Shown here one piece after another: positions 51,999 through 60,579 of a stretch of 64,000 nucleotides of DNA; positions within the stretch are counted from its first letter, which is position 1, and each line of letters opens with the position of its first letter. A program made the position numbers and the translations under genes. Source of the DNA: an uncultured Coriobacteriaceae bacterium (lineage in GTDB: Bacteria > Actinomycetota > Coriobacteriia > Coriobacteriales > Eggerthellaceae); the NCBI GenBank assembly GCA_937937585.1, contig CALDCB010000012.1, forward strand, positions 1 through 64,000. Reading direction: 5' to 3'. Under the pieces are notes generated by a model. That model did no database searches. It was not told the origin of the DNA and was given only the letters and a program-made list of their open reading frames with translations.

Positions 51999-52532
51999 AT
52001 GGCCGAAGAGAAGAGCAACGTCGTTCTTATTGGAATGCCCGGCGCGGGCAAGTCCACGTTGGGCATCGTTCTGGCCAAGATCATGGCCCTGAAATTCGTC
52101 GATGCCGACCTGGTTATTCAGGAGCAGATGGACAAAACCCTGCAGACCATCATCGACGCGATGGGTCCCGACGGTTTCATTCAGGTCGAGAACGAGATTT
52201 TGTCCGACCTTGAAGCCGAGGAAACCGTCATCGCAACCGGCGGCAGCGCTATTTACTCGGATGAGGCTATGAAGCATCTCTCCGACATCGGCGTGATTGT
52301 TTACCTTGAGATTTCCTATGACTCGCTGAAGGGCCGTTTGGGCGACCTGCAGGAGCGCGGCGTCGTCCTGAAGGGCGGCATGGGCATGAGCCTGCGCGAG
52401 CTGTACGACGAGCGCAAGCCGCTGTATGAGAAGTACGCTGACATCGTCGTGAATGTCGACGACCTTAACATCACTGCTGCAGCCCGCAAGGTTGCCTGCG
52501 CGCTGGATCATTGCGAGGCTTTGGCATACTAA
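51999..52532 (+). CDS. Shikimate-kinase-like P-loop kinase with altered substrate residues
   Basis: A 177-aa nucleoside-monophosphate-kinase fold. Walker A GMPGAGKST (residues 12-20), FVDADLVI (33-40) and the late ERKPLYEKYAD match AroK. However the substrate motif FRxxE reads FIQVE (the Arg is missing, about residue 61), and GGG is GGS (81-83). The lid lacks the usual RPLL. It may phosphorylate something other than shikimate. AAGGAGAG precedes ATG 51999. No other aro genes are near. Confidence 0.8.
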   Translation: MAEEKSNVVLIGMPGAGKSTLGIVLAKIMALKFVDADLVIQEQMDKTLQTIIDAMGPDGFIQVENEILSDLEAEETVIATGGSAIYSDEAMKHLSDIGVIVYLEISYDSLKGRLGDLQERGVVLKGGMGMSLRELYDERKPLYEKYADIVVNVDDLNITAAARKVACALDHCEALAY

Positions 52533-52570
52533 ACGAAGTGCTGCCGCGCGTTTCGAAATGGGAGGCTCAC

Positions 52571-53413
52571 ATGAAGATAACCATGATGGGAACCGGTCAC
52601 GCAATGGTGACCGAGAACTACAACACGTGCTTTACTATGCAGAACACCACCGAACCTGCGGCGGCAAACGTGCCCGAGGGCCAGCTGCCTCCGGTTTTCC
52701 TAGCCGACGGTGGTGGCGGTAACACCATTCTTCGCAACTTGAAGCGCGCGGGCATCAAGCCTTCGCAGATTCATGACGTGTTCGTCAGCCATCACCATAT
52801 CGACCACATGACAGGAATTCTTTGGGTGGTTCGCGCCATTACCAGCGAGATGTGGCGCGGCTCGTATGAGGGCGAGACGCGCATTTACTCGCATCCCGAG
52901 CTTTCCAAGCTGATGGAGGATCTTTGCAAGACGGTATTGGACAAGCGCCAGGCGTGTTTCATCGGCGACAAGCTGAAATTCGTTCCAGTTGAGGATGGCG
53001 ATACTGCCGAGATCATCGGTCATCCGGTGACGTTCTTCGACTTGGGCCCTGAAAGCAAGGTTCGCCAGTTCGGTTTTCAGATGGTGCTTGAGGACGGCCG
53101 CAAGATCTCGATGTTCGGCGACGAGACGTGCCACCCCGCGGGCGAGCCCTATTTGCAGGGCAGTTTCTTGGCGTTCCACGAGGCTTTCTGCCTTGATGCC
53201 GAGGAAGCAATTTACCACCCGTATCAGATCGGCCATAGCACGGTGAAAACGGCTTGCGAGCTTGCAGAAGCCGCGGGCGTTTCGAACTTGGTTCTGTACC
53301 ACACTGAGGAAAGCCACGGCGCCGATCGCCAGCGTCTGTATTTGGAAGAGGGTTCGCACTACTTCACGGGCACGCTGCGCGTTCCCAACGATCTGGAATC
53401 GTTCGAGATCTAG
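52571..53413 (+). CDS. Metallo-beta-lactamase-fold hydrolase (RNase Z-like)
   Basis: A 280-aa MBL protein. The metal motif HHHIDHMTG (HxHxDH) is at about residue 76; later a His-rich EAIYHPYQIGHST and FGDETCHP supply further ligands. It resembles RNase Z-like or arylsulfatase-type MBLs, but the substrate is unclear. GGGAGG precedes ATG 52571. It lies 38 bases behind the kinase-like gene and is likely co-transcribed with it; a strong terminator follows. Confidence 0.85.
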   Translation: MKITMMGTGHAMVTENYNTCFTMQNTTEPAAANVPEGQLPPVFLADGGGGNTILRNLKRAGIKPSQIHDVFVSHHHIDHMTGILWVVRAITSEMWRGSYEGETRIYSHPELSKLMEDLCKTVLDKRQACFIGDKLKFVPVEDGDTAEIIGHPVTFFDLGPESKVRQFGFQMVLEDGRKISMFGDETCHPAGEPYLQGSFLAFHEAFCLDAEEAIYHPYQIGHSTVKTACELAEAAGVSNLVLYHTEESHGADRQRLYLEEGSHYFTGTLRVPNDLESFEI

Positions 53414-53450
53414 TGTCAAGGTGCGTGCTTCGGCGCATTATTCAATCAAG

Positions 53451-53487
53451 AGTCCCAGGCAGCTCATATTTAGCTGCCTGGGACTTT
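53451..53487 (+). terminator. Terminator after the MBL gene
   Basis: A perfect 14-bp stem AGTCCCAGGCAGCT / AGCTGCCTGGGACT (53451-53485), then TT. Confidence 0.88.
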
Positions 53488-53580
53488 GTGCTTCTAGGTA
53501 TAGGCTGCGTGGGCAATACGGGCCTTCGCGTGGAGTGGTAAGGCCACCCGAAGGCTTCGAGGCTGCACGTTGGGCGGGGC

Positions 53581-54528
53581 TTACGTCAGCGATTCGAGCT
53601 GGATGATGTAGCGCCGGGTGAGGTCTGATTGTTCGGCGTCCTTCTTCACCACATAGCCGATGGTGTTCGGTTCTGCGTCGGAGATGGGGATGCAAATAGA
53701 GTCGCCGATTGCGGGGGCATCGCTGTCGGTTTCGAGCAAGGGCGCGCAGTAGGTGAAGCAGCCCGACCCCGTTGCGAAGTCGGCTACCGCTTCCGTCATG
53801 GGCTCAAAGAACTGGTCGTATAGTGCGTCAGTATTGCCTCCCAAGTCGGACGAGGCAATGCGGATGTCCTTATGGTGCTTCATGCGGAAATAAATATAGT
53901 GCTCAAGGTCGAATGTCGGGTACAGCGCCAGCTGAGACATGGTGACTGAGCTGCGGTTGGCCAGTGGCGAGTCTTCGGATGCGAAGGCGTAGGTTTTGGT
54001 TTCCAGGATGGGGTGGAATTCGAGGTTGTTTATGGAGATGATCTCGGTTAACGCGCTGCGATTGGTCTGCGAAAGCTGAAGGATGCCGATATCCTTGCGG
54101 CCCTCGGCGACGTCTTCGATGATCTGAGGCGCGTTCTCGATGCCTAGGAAGAATAGGTCGTTGCTTTTGGGTGATGCTGCGGCGGTTGCTTTGATTGCTT
54201 GGAAACCAACACCGACGGGAACGGTTGAGATTCGTAACGATTCGGCTTCGTCGGCGTGATCGGCAAATACCTCGTCAAGCTGCTCCATGGCGAAGACCAC
54301 TTTACGGGCGAAATCCAAGAAACGCCCGCCGTTAGGCGTTGCGAATGCACCCTTTCTGCTGCCCTCGAACAGGGGGAAGCCGAGCTTCTCTTCGGCCTGC
54401 GAAAGAACGCGTGCAAGCGTTCCCTTCGAAACGCCAAGCTGACGTGCGGCTTCGGAAATAGAACCCGCCGACTCGATGGCAAGGAAATAGCGCAGTTGTT
54501 GAACGGTTAGACCGAGCGATTCCGACAT
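53581..54528 (-). CDS. LysR-family transcriptional regulator
   Basis: 315 aa. N-terminal HTH (VQQLRYFLAIESAGSISEAA) and effector domain. It is divergent from the alkaline-phosphatase-family gene at 54805, so it probably controls that gene and the SLC13 permease downstream. The start is taken at ATG 54528 (AAGGT upstream); the longer frame to 54654 would cross the region with an operator-like repeat. It resembles the LysR genes at 21355 and 60580. Confidence 0.87.
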   Translation of the reverse strand: MSESLGLTVQQLRYFLAIESAGSISEAARQLGVSKGTLARVLSQAEEKLGFPLFEGSRKGAFATPNGGRFLDFARKVVFAMEQLDEVFADHADEAESLRISTVPVGVGFQAIKATAAASPKSNDLFFLGIENAPQIIEDVAEGRKDIGILQLSQTNRSALTEIISINNLEFHPILETKTYAFASEDSPLANRSSVTMSQLALYPTFDLEHYIYFRMKHHKDIRIASSDLGGNTDALYDQFFEPMTEAVADFATGSGCFTYCAPLLETDSDAPAIGDSICIPISDAEPNTIGYVVKKDAEQSDLTRRYIIQLESLT

Positions 54529-54604
54529 AGTTTCGACCTTGTTTGATTTCTGCCCAAACATTGCTGGGATGACGAGTGAGCAGCGTTTAACACTAGCTTG
54601 ATGC

Positions 54605-54654
54605 TTGATTGATTCTAACAGATACGTACGCATGAAGCGCACGAAATCAATCAA
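54605..54654. promoter_or_regulatory. Inverted repeat between LysR and hydrolase, candidate operator
   Basis: TTGATTGATT (54605-54614) and AATCAATCAA (54645-54654), a perfect 10-bp inverted repeat with 30 bp between, in the divergent gap. Confidence 0.45.
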
Positions 54655-54804
54655 ACGTTCAGATATAGGAAACTCTTATGGGTATCTTCATCACCTTTAT
54701 CTCGGAGGCGAGTATGATGAAATCATCGTACGAAAGTATGTAATCGATGTTCGTTCGTATGCAAAGGGCGTACGAGAGCATCGAGGGAGAAAAGGGAGGG
54801 AAAT

Positions 54805-56922
54805 ATGCTTCGATCGAAAGGCCTGACAGACAAGATGCTGCTTCTGGGCATCGACGGCATGGACCCGCGTTTCGCACGCGTCCTGGTCGATGAGGGCAAG
54901 ATGCCCAACTTGAAGAAGCTGATGGAGAAGGGCGCCTGCCGCGAGGATCTTCGCATGCTGGGTGCTAACCCCACCATCACGCCGCCGATGTGGGCAACGC
55001 TTGCTACGGGCGCATACCCCATGACGCACGGCATCATGGACTACAACCTGTCTGCCGAGAACGACAAGGACGTCACCATCGGCGCATTCAGCTCGCGCTT
55101 CCTGAAGGCCGAGCCGCTGTGGAACGTCACCGCAGAAGAGGGCAAGAAGACCCTGGTCATGCACTGGCCCGGCGGTTCGTTCCCTCCGACCACCGATTCC
55201 GAGAACCTCACCGTTATCGACGGTTCTTCGCCCGGAGCTTGCTGCGCATGGTCCAGCGTTCGCGACCTCGACATGGTCTACGTCGCAAGCACCAAGTGCC
55301 CCAAGCCTAACTACCTGCCCATGGCAACCCTGACCTCCGAGCTTGAGGGCGACGAGCCCCTGAAGTTCTTGTACCCGCCCGTTCATGACGGCATGCCCAT
55401 GTCCTCCGGTGGTGTTACCCCCGAGGCCAAGGAGCGCCTGAAGGGTTACCAGAAGTGGTACAAGGAGTTCATCGACGTCGAGGGTTACAAGCCCGATCCT
55501 TCGTTCGTTGTCGACAACGTTCTTTACGAAGAGGGCAAGGGCCTTATGTGGAACGTCGCCGATTTCCCGACCGGCGTCTCCTTCTCGCCCGTGTGGCCTG
55601 CGCACGACTGGGGCTTCGAAGTTCCGGCCGACGCCAAGGAATTCCTGATCATTACCTTCTACGGCAAGGTTCAGCGTTTCGGCCTTATCACCAAGGGCGA
55701 GTCCGGCGCTTACGACACCGTTGCTATCTACAAGGACAAGCAGACGGCCGAGCCCGTCACCGTTCTGACCGAGGATGCGGGTCTGGTTGGCGTTTACGAC
55801 GAGGTTCCTTCCAAGGAAGGCCCCGAGCCCGTTTACCGCAACATGCGCCTGCTGAAGATCGGCGAGGACGGCAACTACGTTCGCATTTGGTCTTCTCGTG
55901 GCATGAGCTGCACTGACGACTCCGTCTTCTTCCCCAAGGAGAACTTCGCCGAGATCGTCAAGCGCTTTGGTCCTCCGCAACCTACCAGCCAGATGTGCGG
56001 CAACGACGCCGACCTCATTCTGAAGTGCAACAACGAGCAGTGGATCAAGGCCGCCGAGTGGCAGTCCAACGTCATCCATTACTTCATCGAGGAAAAGGGC
56101 ACCGAGGTCGTCTTCAGCCACTTCCACAACATCGACCTTCAGAGCCATAACTACATGAAGTACATGAAGAACCGCGAGACCTCTCGTTACGACGAGTCTG
56201 AGGTTCGTAAGTTCGCCGAGGCCACCTACAAGGTCACCGACGACTATCTGGGAAGCTTCATGCACCTCATCGACGAGGGCTGGACGCTGGCTATCTTCTC
56301 CGACCATGCACTCATCTCCTGCGAGGTTGAGGCTGTGGCCATGGGCGACAACACCGGCGTTTCGCTGGAGCCGCTGCACAAGATGGGCTACACCGTGCTC
56401 AAGACCGACGAGGACGGCAAGGAGCTGCCCGAGGTCGACTGGACCAAGACCAAGGCAATCATGACCCGCTCCAACTCGATCTACATCAACGTCAAGGGCC
56501 GCGACCCGCACGGCATCGTCGATCCTGTCGACAAGTACGAGCTGGAAGAGCAGATCATCACCGATCTTTACGGCTACAAGCATCCCAAGACCGGCCATCG
56601 TATCTTCGATCTTGCTGTCCACAACAAGGAAGCCGTTCTGTTCGGTCTGGGTGGCCCGATGGGCTCCGACATCGTGTTCTTCGTCAACGAGAACTACGCC
56701 GAGGACCATGGTGCCGGCCTGTCCACCGCAACCGGTCACAACGACACCTCGCTCGGCCCGATCTTCTGCGTTGCCGGTCCCGGCATCAAGGAAGGCTATC
56801 GTACCGACATGTATATCCGCGAGGTCGACCTGGCTCCCACGGCCGCTGTCCTTCTGGGCGTCGACTTCCCGGCTCAGTGCGAGGGTTCGCCTGCGTACGA
56901 CATCTTCACCGAGCGCGTCTAA
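54805..56922 (+). CDS. Alkaline-phosphatase-superfamily hydrolase (type I phosphodiesterase/nucleotide pyrophosphatase-like)
   Basis: 705 aa. Metal motifs are in place: GIDGMDPR (first Asp about 17), NPTITPPMW with the likely Thr nucleophile (about 59), HFHNIDLQSHNY, FSDHALIS and ATGHNDTSLGP with the last His. There is no signal peptide, so the enzyme is cytoplasmic. Candidate substrates are phosphate, phosphonate or sulfate esters brought in by the neighbouring permease; the family includes nucleotide and phosphonate hydrolases, and none is proven. GGGAGG precedes ATG 54805. The permease at 57201 follows in the same direction after a repeat region. Confidence 0.85.
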   Translation: MLRSKGLTDKMLLLGIDGMDPRFARVLVDEGKMPNLKKLMEKGACREDLRMLGANPTITPPMWATLATGAYPMTHGIMDYNLSAENDKDVTIGAFSSRFLKAEPLWNVTAEEGKKTLVMHWPGGSFPPTTDSENLTVIDGSSPGACCAWSSVRDLDMVYVASTKCPKPNYLPMATLTSELEGDEPLKFLYPPVHDGMPMSSGGVTPEAKERLKGYQKWYKEFIDVEGYKPDPSFVVDNVLYEEGKGLMWNVADFPTGVSFSPVWPAHDWGFEVPADAKEFLIITFYGKVQRFGLITKGESGAYDTVAIYKDKQTAEPVTVLTEDAGLVGVYDEVPSKEGPEPVYRNMRLLKIGEDGNYVRIWSSRGMSCTDDSVFFPKENFAEIVKRFGPPQPTSQMCGNDADLILKCNNEQWIKAAEWQSNVIHYFIEEKGTEVVFSHFHNIDLQSHNYMKYMKNRETSRYDESEVRKFAEATYKVTDDYLGSFMHLIDEGWTLAIFSDHALISCEVEAVAMGDNTGVSLEPLHKMGYTVLKTDEDGKELPEVDWTKTKAIMTRSNSIYINVKGRDPHGIVDPVDKYELEEQIITDLYGYKHPKTGHRIFDLAVHNKEAVLFGLGGPMGSDIVFFVNENYAEDHGAGLSTATGHNDTSLGPIFCVAGPGIKEGYRTDMYIREVDLAPTAAVLLGVDFPAQCEGSPAYDIFTERV

Positions 56923-56942
56923 TAACGTCGCCGTTGTTGGTA

Positions 56943-57048
56943 AGGCAGCGGACGCGAGTTCGTAGGAACAAGCGGGCCGCGTTGCCCAAGGGCTTAGGCA
57001 GCGGACGCGAGTTCGTAGGAACAAGCGGGCCGCGTTGCCCAAGGGCTT
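56943..57048 (+). repeat. Tandem 53-bp modular repeat
   Basis: Two perfect copies (56943-56995 and 56996-57048). Each has a small hairpin GTTC-GTAG-GAAC, then a box CGCGTTGCCCAAGGGCTTAG. The same layout, with changed bases, occurs at 60361-60567. Confidence 0.9.
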
Positions 57049-57062
57049 TATCTAGGAACAAA

Positions 57063-57094
57063 CAGGTGAAGCGTCTAGAAAGGCGCTTCACCTG
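57063..57094 (+). other. Hairpin between hydrolase and permease genes
   Basis: CAGGTGAAGCG (57063-57073) pairs with CGCTTCACCTG (57084-57094). No T-run follows; it may be a terminator, processing or mRNA-stability site. Confidence 0.5.
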
Positions 57095-57200
57095 GGATTC
57101 CATCTTCAAACCACCATTTCATATTCTGTTGAAACAGAGCGAAATAACGCACTGTTTAGGTTAGTGCGCTCTTTCGCCCCGATCGAATGGATTCAATAGC

Positions 57201-58634
57201 ATGGATACAAGTAAAAAATCGCCCGCGCTGATTCATTACATCATCGTCGCGGCATTCTGTCTGTTCTTCCGCTTTGTGCCGGGTTTTGCGGGCATCACCC
57301 CGCTTGGTATGGGCATCTTGGGCTGCTTCATTGGTGCAGTCTACGGCTGGATCACCATTGACATGCTTTGGCCCAGTCTTATGGGCCTGTTCGGCATGGG
57401 CCTTACCTCCATCGGCATGGAGAAGGTTGCCGCAACGTGCTTCGGATCGCTGCCCGTTCTTGGCCTGATTCTCTGCATGGGCGTCGTTGGCGTTGCCATG
57501 AAGACCGGCGCTTTCGACTGGCTGGTTACCCTGCTTCTTGGTAATAAGGCCATGCAGGGCAAGCCTTGGTTCACCATTTGGTTGGTCATGCTCATCGCTT
57601 GGCCGTTCGGTGCTTTCAACCCCATCATCATGATGGTTGTTTTCGGCGCCTTCATCACTAGCATTCTGAAGGCATGCGGTGTTAAGTACAACGACAAGCT
57701 TGCCGTGTTCTGGTACCTTGGCTGCGCTTTCTCCCTGATGCTTGGCCAGATCCTGCTGCCGTTCATGGGCACCGGTCTTACGTTCTATTACAGCTTCATG
57801 ACCATGTTCCCGGGCATGAGCATGCAGTTCGTTCCCTACATCGTGTTCATGGTTCTCATGGGCGTTGCGATGATCTCTGTGTACGTCTTCATCATTATGA
57901 AGCTTATCTTCCGCGTTGACGCTGCTCCTGTTGCCAAGTACTGCAACGAGTGCGAGACCCCGAAGTGCAGCCGCGACCAGAAGATCGCCCTTATCCTGTT
58001 CCTTATCTTCTTGGTAATCGTCCTTCTGAGCTCTCTGAACGTCGGTCCGGTTTCCGACTTCCTGAAGAAGTTCGGCCTGCTGGGCAGCTGCCTTTCTGTT
58101 GCTTTGTTCGTCCCGATCATCAAGTCCGAGAACGGCGGCCCGCTGGCCAGCCTCGAAGAGATGTACACCATGTGCAACTGGGGTCAGGTCTTCATGATGG
58201 GTCTGATCATGGTCTTCTCCACCTATCTGGGCGGTCAGGACACTGGCATCACCAGCGCTATGGCTATGCTGTTCATGCCTTTCATGGGTATGTCTCCGTG
58301 GGTCTTCATCGTTATCGCCCTTGTTATCTCGGTTGTTCTTACCAATGTTGCGAACAACATGCTCATCGGCGTTATGGTTATGCCCTTCCTGGTTAACTTC
58401 GCAACCCAGGCTGGTATCAGCCCGACGATGATCATCGTCCTTCTGTGGATCATGGTTCAGTTCGCTCTGGCAACCCCTGCTGCTTCGCCGGTTACCGCCG
58501 TCGCGATGACTCAGGAGATGGCCGACGCTCAGACCATGACCAAGGCAGCCCTGAAGATCCTCCCCATCATGATCGTAATTGGTCTTGTTGTGGGCGTTGC
58601 GATCTCGCAGTTGGTCTTCGGCCTGCTTGGCTAG
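57201..58634 (+). CDS. SLC13/ion-transporter-superfamily permease
   Basis: A 477-aa polytopic protein, about 11-12 hydrophobic helices. Features include GAFNPIIMMVVFGAF and VLTNVANNMLIGVMVMPF, the two hairpin motifs of the SLC13/ArsB superfamily. A Cys-rich cytoplasmic loop (KYCNECETPKCSRDQK) between helices is unusual. Substrate unknown; downstream of a cytoplasmic hydrolase it may import an anionic ester. The ATG at 57201 lacks a strong ribosome site. It is only distantly like the tandem pair at 22.5 kb and closer to the permease at 61720. Confidence 0.88.
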   Translation: MDTSKKSPALIHYIIVAAFCLFFRFVPGFAGITPLGMGILGCFIGAVYGWITIDMLWPSLMGLFGMGLTSIGMEKVAATCFGSLPVLGLILCMGVVGVAMKTGAFDWLVTLLLGNKAMQGKPWFTIWLVMLIAWPFGAFNPIIMMVVFGAFITSILKACGVKYNDKLAVFWYLGCAFSLMLGQILLPFMGTGLTFYYSFMTMFPGMSMQFVPYIVFMVLMGVAMISVYVFIIMKLIFRVDAAPVAKYCNECETPKCSRDQKIALILFLIFLVIVLLSSLNVGPVSDFLKKFGLLGSCLSVALFVPIIKSENGGPLASLEEMYTMCNWGQVFMMGLIMVFSTYLGGQDTGITSAMAMLFMPFMGMSPWVFIVIALVISVVLTNVANNMLIGVMVMPFLVNFATQAGISPTMIIVLLWIMVQFALATPAASPVTAVAMTQEMADAQTMTKAALKILPIMIVIGLVVGVAISQLVFGLLG

Positions 58635-58723
58635 TAGGCTTTCTCCTTGCAAGCGGAAACCCTCCCCGAGTATTTGCTTGCAGCTCTATAGAGGCAGGAG
58701 GAACCTCCCGTCCGCCTGCCCAG

Positions 58724-58762
58724 AAACCCGTCCTCGCATGCGAGGACGGGTTTTCTTTTTTA
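58724..58762 (+). terminator. Terminator after the permease gene
   Basis: AAACCCGTCCTCGCA / TGCGAGGACGGGTTT (58724-58753), followed by TCTTTTTT. Confidence 0.93.
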
Positions 58763-58927
58763 GGGTCGTCGTTACGCCGCGTGGTTATTTCTAACGCGAG
58801 GGAAACGGTTCGCTCGCGCCGCGGAAAAGCCTCTTGAAGCATTCGATGTGCACAGCGTAATCTGTTCTTGAAAAGAGGATGCCGTGCACAAAGCCCGCGG
58901 CCGACAGGAATCGAGAAAGGCTTGGTT

Positions 58928-59587
58928 ATGGATAAGAAGGAAGAACTTCTAGAAAAATACCAGCATGCCATCATGTTGCATTTTTTCGCGATGGGAAAGC
59001 ATCGAGGTTTGGTCGGTCGAGCGGGGCGTCCGGTTGACAACCCATCTAGCGGTCAGGGTCGTGTGATTGCATGCCTGAAACTCAAGGATGGCATCGGTAT
59101 AAAGGACCTCGCGCAGATCTTGGGCATGAGCGTTTCTTCGCTCAACGATCTTCTGATGAAGATGGAATACGGCGGCTTCGTCGAGCGTCGCCCGGTTTCC
59201 GACGGCGATACGATCTCCCAGGTGTTCTTAACCGAGAAGGGCAAGGCGGTTAAGCAGAACGATCCTTCGGCTGCGGCTGCTCGCGATTCGGCCGACGTCG
59301 ACCCGCTTGAAGGGTTCACCGACGAAGAGCTTGAGATCATGGACGGTTATCTTGATCGTATGATCGCCAACCTTGAAGCGAACGTCGGCATGGACGAAAT
59401 CGAGGAACTGCATCGCAAGCACGAGGAGCGCAAAGAATACCTTCACAGGCAGTTCGGTGGTGCCGAAGAGGTGTTCGCAAAGGTTGCGAACGGCCTTTCT
59501 TCGGGGCTGCATGCCGGATACGACCTTTATGCAAGCGTCATCCATGATGACAGGAAAGAAACCAAGAACGGCGGTGACCTTCTATGA
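58928..59587 (+). CDS. MarR-family transcriptional regulator
   Basis: 219 aa. A winged helix (GQGRVIACLKLKDGIGIKDL...LGMSVSSLNDLLMKME, then FVERRPVSDGDTISQVFLTEKG) is followed by an extended charged helix region. It overlaps the following gene by four bases (ATGA), so the two form a unit. ATG 58928 has AAAGG upstream. The target and ligand are unknown. Confidence 0.85.
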   Translation: MDKKEELLEKYQHAIMLHFFAMGKHRGLVGRAGRPVDNPSSGQGRVIACLKLKDGIGIKDLAQILGMSVSSLNDLLMKMEYGGFVERRPVSDGDTISQVFLTEKGKAVKQNDPSAAAARDSADVDPLEGFTDEELEIMDGYLDRMIANLEANVGMDEIEELHRKHEERKEYLHRQFGGAEEVFAKVANGLSSGLHAGYDLYASVIHDDRKETKNGGDLL

Positions 59588-60321
59588 ATGATGCCTTCGC
59601 AGGCGATTTCGAAAACGAGCTGATCCTTGCTGAAGAAAAGGGCTTCTCCGCTGCGCTTGAGGCGAAGTCCGTTCAGGGTCAGTTGCTGAAAGCGGAGGTG
59701 CGCGCGCCCCTGGCGGCAAGGAACTGCCCTGGTATCGAGTTGATCGGCCATACCATTCGCACGCTTGTGTTCTCGACCGACTTGTACATCATCCGTAATA
59801 GCAACGCCGATGCGGTTTTGGCTGCGGCCCCGTTCACCTGCCAGCCTTCCATCACGCAGGCGCTGTTGCAGATTTCCGGCAGGCCGGTGCTGGCGGGTGT
59901 TACCGGTGCCACCACGTCGGGTCCGCGCTCGGTGATTCTGGCGATGGAGTCGGAGTCGCAGGGCGTAAGCGCCGTCATCGCGAACATGTCCGCCGATCCT
60001 GATCTTATCAGCAGCATGGCGCGTATGATCGACATCCCCATCGTTGCCACGGTGGGCACGTTCGATGAAACGGTTGCCCTGAAGATTGCCGCAGGTGCGC
60101 GAATCATCAACGTGGCTGCCGGTAGGAAGACCGCTGAGGTTGTGGCGAAGGTGCGCGAGGCGTTCCCCGAGATCCCGATCATCGCGACAGCCGGCCCTAC
60201 CGAGGAGACGGCGCAGGCCGCAATTGATGCAGGCGCCGACGCGCTTTCGTGGACGCCGCCCAGCAGCCAAGAGCTCGAGCGCGAAACCATGCGCAAGAAC
60301 AGAGAGGCTGTGGGGTTATAG
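59584..60321 (+). CDS. TIM-barrel-like protein of unknown function
   Basis: 245 aa. Alternating strands and helices suggest a beta/alpha barrel: GRPVLAGVTGATTSGPRSV, IPIVATVGTFDETVALKIAAG, ARIINVAAGRKTAEVVAKVR and IPIIATAGPTEETAQAAIDAG resemble the phosphate-binding half of KDPG-aldolase or related barrels. I cannot assign a reaction. It overlaps the MarR gene by four bases and is followed by a repeat array. Confidence 0.7.
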   Translation: MNDAFAGDFENELILAEEKGFSAALEAKSVQGQLLKAEVRAPLAARNCPGIELIGHTIRTLVFSTDLYIIRNSNADAVLAAAPFTCQPSITQALLQISGRPVLAGVTGATTSGPRSVILAMESESQGVSAVIANMSADPDLISSMARMIDIPIVATVGTFDETVALKIAAGARIINVAAGRKTAEVVAKVREAFPEIPIIATAGPTEETAQAAIDAGADALSWTPPSSQELERETMRKNREAVGL

Positions 60322-60326
60322 GCCAC

Positions 60327-60567
60327 GGCGTCGAGGCTTTGCGAAGCAAAGCCTCGACGCCGCGTAGCCCAAGAGTTTAGGCCGTGATTGCGAGCTCCTC
60401 GGAGCGAGCAAGTCGCGTAGCTCGAGAGTCTAGCCGTCGCCGAAGGGACTTTGCGAAGGCCCCTGAGAGCGACAGGGGCCTTTGAAGCGCAGCGACAGCC
60501 GCCACTCGTTGATGCGGTTTGGCGTAGCCAAACCGCGAAAGCCGCGTAGCCCAGGAGTTTAGGCAGC
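60327..60567 (+). repeat. Intergenic array of hairpin modules
   Basis: Four hairpins: a perfect 16-bp stem GGCGTCGAGGCTTTGC / its complement (60327-60361); GCTCC/GGAGC (60393-60404); AAGGCCCCTG/CAGGGGCCTT (60456-60482); GCGGTTTGG/CCAAACCGC (60514-60536). Three boxes of type CGCGTAGCCC followed by AAGAG-TTTAGG start at 60361, 60414 and 60543. The first two are 53 bp apart, the same period as at 56.9 kb. Confidence 0.85.
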
Positions 60568-60579
60568 TATTCCTTTTCC

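Noticed and set aside
54601..54826. A small plus-strand frame between the LysR gene and the hydrolase gene
   Set aside because: It covers the operator-like repeat and the ribosome site of the next gene and has no coding character.
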